This document shows, piece by piece, positions 58,976 to 64,000 of a stretch of 64,000 nucleotides of DNA. The stretch comes from JAENVT01 sp039931555 (GTDB taxonomy: Bacteria > Actinomycetota > Acidimicrobiia > Acidimicrobiales > Ilumatobacteraceae). Positions within the stretch are counted from its first letter, which is position 1. Each line of letters begins with the position of its first letter. The stretch covers positions 8,982 through 72,981 of the forward strand of contig JBDTRP010000041.1 of assembly GCA_039931555.1 (NCBI GenBank), written 5' to 3'. The notes under the pieces were generated by a model, which was not told the origin of the DNA, ran no database searches, and saw only the letters and a list, made by a program, of their open reading frames with translations. Made by a program: the position numbers and the translations under genes.

Positions 58976-59001
58976 ACGCATCACTGGCGGCCGATGTTCG
59001 C

Positions 59002-59007
59002 TAGTCT
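59002..59007 (+). promoter_or_regulatory. -10 element of leaderless-type promoter (zinc-ribbon gene)
   Basis: TAGTCT ends 6 nt before the ATG at 59014. Confidence 0.5.
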
Positions 59008-59013
59008 TTCGTC

Positions 59014-59385
59014 ATGACGAAAGAGGGCGGTGACAGAGATGACCGCCGATCGCGGTGCCGATGGTGTCGTCGAGTGCTTCCCGCACAGAAGATCGGCCGG
59101 CCACGCATCTTCTGCAGCCATGCGTGCCGGCAATGGGATTGGGTCGGGCGCCAGCGGGCTCACGAACTACAACTCAACGAGACCGAGTTGATCATCACCA
59201 AGTCGGAATTGGATCAGTTGCACGACGAGCTCTACGTCCTGGCATGCGCAGTCGACGACGTCGAACGCGACCTGGCGTCCGTCGGCAAGGCAGCGGCGAA
59301 GGGTGAGTTCAAAGAGATGCTCACCTGGCTGCTCGAGGCGGCACGCCCGATCCGCAACCGAGAATTGCCGCAACAACGCCCATAA
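59014..59385 (+). CDS. small zinc-ribbon protein, unknown function
   Basis: A 123-aa protein. CRWCRRVLP (about 15-23) and IFCSHACRQWDW (about 32-43) supply a CxxC...CxxxC zinc site of the type GRPRxFCSxACRQ found in actinobacterial DNA-associated proteins. A helical region (about 50-100) follows. It is probably nucleic-acid binding. The 110-bp gap after it holds palindrome copy 2 and the next promoter. Confidence 0.7.
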   Translation: MTKEGGDRDDRRSRCRWCRRVLPAQKIGRPRIFCSHACRQWDWVGRQRAHELQLNETELIITKSELDQLHDELYVLACAVDDVERDLASVGKAAAKGEFKEMLTWLLEAARPIRNRELPQQRP

Positions 59386-59433
59386 TCATCGTTATGTCAG
59401 ATTGTTACGGATGACTTGTCGTGCGCCTTGGCA

Positions 59434-59476
59434 CTTTGTCGCTCCCGGGTCGCTCAGCGACCTCGCAGCGACAAAG
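59434..59476. repeat. 43-bp nested palindrome, copy 2
   Basis: The architecture equals copy 1 (arms 10 and 7, spacers 4, centre 1): CTTTGTCGCT (59434-59443) with AGCGACAAAG (59467-59476), and GGTCGCT with AGCGACC inside. Inverted relative to copy 1. It ends 7 bp before the putative -10 of the enoyl-CoA hydratase gene. Confidence 0.85.
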
Positions 59477-59483
59477 TTCCGGG

Positions 59484-59489
59484 CACAAT
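59484..59489 (+). promoter_or_regulatory. possible variant -10 (second enoyl-CoA hydratase)
   Basis: CACAAT ends 6 nt before the ATG at 59496. Palindrome copy 2 covers the -35 region. Confidence 0.35.
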
Positions 59490-59495
59490 GGCGCG

Positions 59496-60263
59496 ATGAG
59501 CATCGTCGTCGACCAGCCTGCTGAGCACGTCTTGACGATCGGGATCAATCGTCCCGCCACCCGCAACGCAGTCGACGGCCCGACGGCGCGCGCGTTGGCC
59601 GAGGAGTTCCGCGCCTTCGACTCCGATCCCGAACTGCACGTCGCTGTGCTGTACGGCATGGAGGGCACGTTCTGTGCCGGTGCAGACCTGAAGCAGATCG
59701 GCTCGGGAAACGGGAACCGGGTGGAAATCGACATGTCGCTCGATGGACCACTTGGCCCGACCCGGTTGCTGCTCGACAAGCCGGTGATCGCCGCGGTCGA
59801 GGGTCATGCGGTGGCCGGGGGGCTCGAGTTGGCGCTGTGGTGTGACCTGCGGGTCGCTGCCGCAGATGCGGTGTTCGGCGTGTACTGCCGGAGGTGGGGC
59901 GTGCCGCTGGTCGATGGCGGCACGGTGCGGCTCCCCCGCTTGATCGGGCACAGCCATGCGCTCGACATGATCCTGAGCGGCCGAGGGGTCTCTGGCGACG
60001 AAGCGATGCGCATGGGGTTGGCGAATCGTCTGGTGGCGCACGGGACAGCGCTCGATGCCGCTGTGGCGTTGGCGAGCGAGATTGCCGCGCTCCCCCAGCG
60101 TTGCCTGCGCTCGGACCGCCGAAGCAGCTTCGACCAGTGGGGATTGAGCTACGACGAGGCGCTGGCCAACGAGACGCAACTGGGTCTGGCGACCATTCGC
60201 TCGGGTGAGACGCAGGCCGGTGCCGCCCGGTTCGCCGCCGGCGAGGGACGTCATGGCGCGTGA
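59496..60263 (+). CDS. enoyl-CoA hydratase/isomerase family protein
   Basis: A 255-aa crotonase-fold enzyme. FCAGADLKQIGSG and GHAVAGGLELALWCDLRVAA form the oxyanion hole, and CRRWGVPLVDGGTVRLPRLIG is the second substrate-site segment, where hydratases have a Glu. It is a different subfamily from the gene at 47749. The acyl-CoA substrate is unknown. ATG at 59496 avoids reading through the palindrome. Confidence 0.88.
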   Translation: MSIVVDQPAEHVLTIGINRPATRNAVDGPTARALAEEFRAFDSDPELHVAVLYGMEGTFCAGADLKQIGSGNGNRVEIDMSLDGPLGPTRLLLDKPVIAAVEGHAVAGGLELALWCDLRVAAADAVFGVYCRRWGVPLVDGGTVRLPRLIGHSHALDMILSGRGVSGDEAMRMGLANRLVAHGTALDAAVALASEIAALPQRCLRSDRRSSFDQWGLSYDEALANETQLGLATIRSGETQAGAARFAAGEGRHGA

Positions 60264-60285
60264 GGACTGACCCGCAGTCGTGGGG

Positions 60286-60657
60286 TCAGCGGATGTCGAC
60301 GAGGTCGACGACGAAGACCAAGGTTTCGCCTCCCTTGATCACGCCACCCGCTCCCCTGCTTCCGTAGCCGAGGTGCGGCGGGATGGTCAATCGTCGGCGG
60401 CCGCCGACGCGCATGCCGGCGACGCCCTTGTCCCAACCTTCGATCACCTCGCGGGCACCGAGTCGGAAGTCGAACAGATCGCCGCGGGTCCAACTGGCGT
60501 CGAACTCCGTCCCGTTGCTCCAGGCGACTCCGGCGTAGTGCACGTAGACGCGCTTGCCGATCACCGCCTCTTCGCCGTCGCCGATGGTCTCGTCTTCGAT
60601 GACAAGGTCAGCGGGTGGTTCTTGCTCTGGGATGGTGATCGTCGGTCGTTCGGCCAT
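60286..60657 (-). CDS. FKBP-type peptidyl-prolyl cis-trans isomerase
   Basis: A 123-aa single-domain FKBP. VYVHYAGVAWSNGTEFDASW, EVIEGWDKGVAGMRVGGRRRLTIP and GYGSRG match the active-site pocket. No signal peptide or trigger-factor domain, so it is a cytoplasmic foldase. It converges on the enoyl-CoA hydratase gene. Confidence 0.94.
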   Translation of the reverse strand: MAERPTITIPEQEPPADLVIEDETIGDGEEAVIGKRVYVHYAGVAWSNGTEFDASWTRGDLFDFRLGAREVIEGWDKGVAGMRVGGRRRLTIPPHLGYGSRGAGGVIKGGETLVFVVDLVDIR

Positions 60658-60665
60658 GGGCCACG

Positions 60666-60671
60666 ACGCTA
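60666..60671 (-). promoter_or_regulatory. -10 element of leaderless-type promoter (FKBP)
   Basis: On the minus strand TAGCGT ends 8 nt before the ATG at 60657. Confidence 0.5.
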
Positions 60672-60809
60672 CAGGGTGGTCGGCACCCGCACCGCGCCGC
60701 TTGCGGGCCGGGAATCAACACCCTGCATGCGCGCGATGTTGCACGCCGCAACTTGTGCTTGCTGCTCGGCCGGGAACCCGGGTGCCGCAGATCTCGGCCC
60801 TCCAAGGGC

Positions 60810-60815
60810 GAGAAT
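60810..60815 (+). promoter_or_regulatory. possible variant -10 (serine hydrolase gene)
   Basis: GAGAAT ends 6 nt before the ATG at 60822. Confidence 0.3.
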
Positions 60816-60821
60816 GGAGCG

Positions 60822-62120
60822 ATGGCGAGGCGCGCATGGGTGATCGGTGCTGCAGGGGTGGTCGTCGTCGCCCTTGCATCGACCACCAGTTCGTTCGGTG
60901 GGACTGCCGCCAATCCTGCGGTGACCTCGTCACCGTTGTCGGGCGCCGCAACGATCACAAGTCCACCGCCCAGTCGCCCGATCACCGAGCCGGCGGTGGT
61001 CACCGAGCCCGCGCCGACAGAGCCATCGAGCACCAGCTCAACCAGCACGTCGTCGTCCAGCACCACGACGACGACCACCACCACCATGCCCGCATACAAC
61101 GGCCCGTTCGACGACAAGGCGTTCGACGACGTCGTGGCCACGGCGACGGTGGCTCACGGCGACATCGCCGCTGGTGTTGCCGTGATGCGCAACGGCGAGG
61201 TGCTGCACACCGCGGCGTTCGGCATGGAGAACCCGTTCGAGTCGAAGCCGGCGACGACGCGCACCCGGTTCCGCATCGCCAGCGTCTCGAAGATGCTGAC
61301 GGCTGTCGCGATCATGCAGTTCGTCGAGGCCGGTTCCATCGAGCTCGACCAGGCCTTCGCCGGCCAATTGGGCCTCGACGGCCCATTCGCGGATCCCCGA
61401 GTCGGCACCGTCACGGTGCGCCAGTTGATGTCGCACACCTCGGGCTTCGCGGCCTCGCGTGGCATCTTCTTCGGCCACGGGGTCGATTCGTGGCAGCAGG
61501 CGGCGAGCAACGCGTTCGGCCAGGTGCTGCAGTTCGACCCTGGCACGGCGTTTCAGTACAGCAACACCAACTACTGCCTGCTCGGCCTGCTGGTGGAGTC
61601 GGTCACCGGTCAATCCTTCGAGACGGCGATACGCCAGCGAGTTCTCGAACCGATCGGCGCCAAGGCCCACCTGGCCCCGACCTTCGACACCCAGGCCGGC
61701 GACGCGCTGCATGCGTCCGCGACCGGGCGCAACTACATGGAGGCGCTCGGCCCCGCGGGCGGATGGGTCGCCACGCCGCTCGACGTTGCCAAGCTGGCGT
61801 CGGCACTGCGGTTGGCCGAGATCGCTCCGACGGACGGCGCCTTGGTGGGCAAGCCCTCCGTCGATGCCATGCGAGTGCCGGTCCCCGTGCCCGTCGAGGA
61901 CCCGCCACCGCTCAACGGGTGGAGCTACGGCCTGGGGTTGATCTTGTTCGGTGACGGCTCGTGGGGGCACACGGGCACGATCGAGTCGACGCATGCCATC
62001 GTGGTCAATCGAACCGATGGGTTGACCGTCTCGGTGCTTGTCAGCGGCAAGGTGCCGGACAGCACCGATGATCTCGTGGGCGTGATCGATCTCGCAGTCG
62101 CCGCGGCCACGGCCCCGTAA
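60822..62120 (+). CDS. secreted beta-lactamase-fold serine hydrolase (class C/DAP type)
   Basis: A 432-aa exported protein. A signal peptide (about 1-28) is followed by a Ser/Thr/Pro linker (about 35-90, with eight consecutive Thr). The hydrolase domain has SxxK as SVSK, YxN as YSN and HTG in GHTGTIES, the triad of beta-lactamase/D-aminopeptidase family S12. It is probably a peptidoglycan or ester hydrolase at the cell surface, not necessarily a beta-lactamase. Confidence 0.88.
   Translation: MARRAWVIGAAGVVVVALASTTSSFGGTAANPAVTSSPLSGAATITSPPPSRPITEPAVVTEPAPTEPSSTSSTSTSSSSTTTTTTTTMPAYNGPFDDKAFDDVVATATVAHGDIAAGVAVMRNGEVLHTAAFGMENPFESKPATTRTRFRIASVSKMLTAVAIMQFVEAGSIELDQAFAGQLGLDGPFADPRVGTVTVRQLMSHTSGFAASRGIFFGHGVDSWQQAASNAFGQVLQFDPGTAFQYSNTNYCLLGLLVESVTGQSFETAIRQRVLEPIGAKAHLAPTFDTQAGDALHASATGRNYMEALGPAGGWVATPLDVAKLASALRLAEIAPTDGALVGKPSVDAMRVPVPVPVEDPPPLNGWSYGLGLILFGDGSWGHTGTIESTHAIVVNRTDGLTVSVLVSGKVPDSTDDLVGVIDLAVAAATAP
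61062..61085. repeat. low-complexity Thr-codon run
   Basis: A degenerate ACN run encodes the poly-Thr part of the linker in the secreted serine hydrolase. It parallels the run at 3857-3894. Confidence 0.8.
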
Positions 62121-62145
62121 GGCACGTGCTCGCTCCCGGCGCGGC

Positions 62146-62151
62146 TACCTT
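62146..62151 (+). promoter_or_regulatory. -10 element of leaderless-type promoter (PLP lyase)
   Basis: TACCTT ends 7 nt before the ATG at 62159 and sets the start against an upstream in-frame GTG. Confidence 0.5.
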
Positions 62152-62158
62152 CGACCAC

Positions 62159-63415
62159 ATGGAGCTCCCGAACTCAGGCTGGTCGTCCGACGCGGTGTTC
62201 TCGCGCCTCGATGAGTTGAAGCGCGACGACGTGCGCTGGCGCGATGGTCGGGCCCTCACCCTGGTGTATTACGGGGGCGCCGATGTGTTGGCCGTGGCCG
62301 AAGAGGCGTATCGGCGCTACTCGAGCGAGAACGCGCTGAACACCGACGCCTTCCCGAGCCTGCGAACCATCCAGTCCGAGGTCGTGGCGATCGTCGGCGG
62401 CTGGTTGCAGGCCGGCGATGACGGCGCCGGGTTCATGACAAGTGGGGGCACCGAGAGCATCCTGATGGCGGTCAAGGCTGCTCGCGAGCGAGGGCGCAAG
62501 GAGCGCGACATCACCCGGCCGAACGTGGTGTTGCCCTCCAGCGCGCACGCCGCCTTCGAGAAGGGCTGCTACTACTTCGGATTGGAGAGTCGCCGCGTCG
62601 CAGTGGGTGCCGACTGGCGCGCCGATGTCATCGCGATGGAGGCGGCCATCGACGACAACACGGTGCTGCTGGTCGGCTCTGCGCCGCAGTACCCGCACGG
62701 CGCGATCGACCCGATTCCCGAGATCGCCGCACTGGCCCTGGCCCGTGACATCAACTGCCACGTCGACGCGTGCATGGGTGGCGTCACCTTGACCTATCTG
62801 GCCCGCCTCGGCGAGCCGGTCCCGCCGTGGAACTTCGAGGTGCCGGGGGTGACGAGCATCTCGGTGGACCTGCACAAGTACGGCTACACGGCCAAGGGTG
62901 CCTCGGTGATCATGCACCGCGACAAGCGCCTGCGTGGGTACCAGACCTTCGTCACCGACAACTGGTTGGGCGGTGTCTATGGGTCGTCGGGCGTGCTCGG
63001 CACGAAGGGCGGCGGCTCGATGGCCGCAGCGTGGGCGGTGATGCACTACCTCGGCAACGACGGGTACATGCGAGTCACGGCGGCCGCTCGCGCCGCATGC
63101 CTGCAACTGGCAGACGCGATCGTGGCAACCCCAGGGCTCGTGGTGCGTGCCGCGCCGCAGGCGACGTTGGTGGCGTTCGGCGCGGCAGACGAGGCACACC
63201 TCGACGTGTTCGCTGTTGCCGACGCGCTCTGGCGTCGCGGTTGGTACGTCGACCGCCAAGGCCCTCCCCCGTCGCTGCATTGCACGGTCAGCGTTGTGCA
63301 CGATGGCAAGATCGACGAGTTGGTGGCCGACCTGCGTGCCAGCGTCGACGAGGTGCTGCAGACGAGCCATCACAGTGGTCAGAGCGCGGTGGGCGCCTAC
63401 GGCACGATCGAGTAG
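62159..63415 (+). CDS. PLP-dependent lyase/decarboxylase, sphingosine-1-phosphate-lyase-like
   Basis: A 418-aa fold-type I PLP enzyme of the group II decarboxylase family. FMTSGGTESILMAVKAAR binds the phosphate, HVDACMGG holds the PLP Asp, and SVDLHKYGYTAKGASVIMHRDK holds the PLP lysine in the pattern typical of S1P lyases rather than glutamate or dopa decarboxylases. No membrane anchor is present. Likely substrates are phosphorylated amino alcohols or amino acids; uncertain. Confidence 0.86.
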   Translation: MELPNSGWSSDAVFSRLDELKRDDVRWRDGRALTLVYYGGADVLAVAEEAYRRYSSENALNTDAFPSLRTIQSEVVAIVGGWLQAGDDGAGFMTSGGTESILMAVKAARERGRKERDITRPNVVLPSSAHAAFEKGCYYFGLESRRVAVGADWRADVIAMEAAIDDNTVLLVGSAPQYPHGAIDPIPEIAALALARDINCHVDACMGGVTLTYLARLGEPVPPWNFEVPGVTSISVDLHKYGYTAKGASVIMHRDKRLRGYQTFVTDNWLGGVYGSSGVLGTKGGGSMAAAWAVMHYLGNDGYMRVTAAARAACLQLADAIVATPGLVVRAAPQATLVAFGAADEAHLDVFAVADALWRRGWYVDRQGPPPSLHCTVSVVHDGKIDELVADLRASVDEVLQTSHHSGQSAVGAYGTIE

Positions 63416-63496
63416 CGCTTCGCCAACCGCCGAGTACGGTGCGATTCACGCGGAGTCCGGGAGCGCCAATAGCTCGGGTCCTCGGCTCGATGGTTC

Positions 63497-63950
63497 ATGC
63501 CATGGCGTCGAATTCTCGTGGCGGTGCTCGTGCTCCTCACCGCCGTCGCCTGTCAACCGGCCAACCAGCGGCCTCGGCCGGCGAAGCAGTCGGTGCAGGT
63601 TTCGGTGGTCGACGAGCAAGGCGCGCCGGTCGCGACGGCCGTGATGCGGGCAATCGGCAACACCAAGCCGATCGACATTCCCGGCACCCGTCAGTTGAAA
63701 TCGACCAGCCCGTGGCGGGAACGATCGAGGCCGAGACCTACCTGCCCGAGCCATTCGTGATCGATCCGTCCGATACCTCGCCGTGCCCAGCGCGTCGCCG
63801 CGGCTCGACGTCGACGACGTGCGACTGATCGAGTGGCGCCATCCCCAAACCGGCGCCGACGGCGTGTGGGTGCCTGCGGATGCAGTACGGGGCGCGGTGC
63901 GGACCACGATCTCGGTCGAACAATCGGGATGTGTGGCTCCCACCGGCTAG
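63497..63950 (+). pseudogene. lipoprotein gene with two apparent frameshifts
   Basis: The frame from 63497 starts with a lipoprotein signal (VAVLVLLTAVAC, lipobox cysteine at residue 19) and a plausible VQVSVVDEQGAPVATAV. Protein-like sequence then continues in a second frame from about 63691 (VEIDQPVAGTIEAETYLPEP) and in a third from about 63783 (LDVDDVRLIEWRHPQTG, ending SGCVAPTG at the TAG 63948-63950). Each switch equals one lost base. It is either a decayed gene or two indel errors. The first frame alone stops at 63760 after 87 aa. Confidence 0.6.
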
Positions 63951-64000
63951 GGCTTCGAACCGCTACAGTTCGGCCTGTCGACATCCCCGATCGGGAGAGC

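Noticed and set aside
63951..64000. A new gene at the window end
   Set aside because: TACAGT occurs at 63973, but no start codon with an open frame of useful length follows before the edge.

Overview
The window is 64 kb of one GC-rich bacterial chromosome, almost fully coding, with about 70 genes on both strands and many ATGA/GTGA overlaps. A complete Pup-proteasome system (ARC/Mpa, Dop, Pup, PrcB, PrcA, PafA), a WhiB regulator, a HelY-type helicase next to tatBC, F420-type PPOX and Holin-X-like proteins point to an actinobacterium. The gene order resembles Mycobacterium (trmI-mpa-dop-pup-prcBA ... pafA ... tat-helY). The absence of pafBC at the usual place and the presence of pxpABC, TtuA/TtuB-like genes and Thr-linker secreted proteins suggest a lineage away from the mycobacteria, perhaps Acidimicrobiia. 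That class assignment is inference. No tRNA, rRNA, CRISPR or intact transposon was seen.

Layout. 1-17 kb: housekeeping. hisS (partial)-aspS; a secreted discoidin-like protein; an operon nudix-rarA-two small proteins-glcD-glcE-kinase; nei opposite glcF; then on the minus strand tkt-tal-LOG. 17-24 kb: an antitoxin-like small protein, a decayed IS982-type transposase, a desaturase with a divergent TetR regulator and a shared operator, an ADP-forming acyl-CoA synthetase, a PBP4-type peptidase, a Lon-N protein and a run of small membrane proteins. 24-36 kb: a ubiquitin-like sulfur carrier, TtuA and TrmI (tRNA T-loop modification), a 43-bp palindrome and terminator, ferredoxin, then ARC-phosphodiesterase-Dop-Pup-PrcB-PrcA-PxpA-PxpB-PxpC-PafA. 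36-42 kb: two signal peptidases, GDPD, TatB-TatC and a Ski2/HelY-like helicase. 42-53 kb: metabolic enzymes, a double ThyX-like protein, a CRP-type site, an acidic zinc-ribbon protein, a large disordered R/G/D-rich protein, a gamma-carbonic-anhydrase-like protein, PrmA, an odd kinase and WhiB. 53-58 kb: an Fe(II)/2-oxoglutarate amino-acid hydroxylase in operon with a threonine-aldolase-type enzyme, a divergent RpiR regulator and a Gfo/Idh oxidoreductase. 58-64 kb: RidA, an orphan Hcp, a zinc-ribbon protein, enoyl-CoA hydratase, FKBP, a secreted beta-lactamase-fold hydrolase, an S1P-lyase-like PLP enzyme and a frameshifted lipoprotein.

Two themes stand out. First, at least 24 genes have a TANNNT hexamer ending 6 to 9 nt before the start codon, the signature of leaderless actinobacterial transcripts; I used it to choose several starts. 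Several such promoters face each other with almost no space between. Second, the 53.3-57.4 kb cluster looks like an undescribed catabolic route in which a free amino acid is beta-hydroxylated and then cleaved by retro-aldol reaction to glycine and an aldehyde, under an RpiR-type regulator with palindromic operators.
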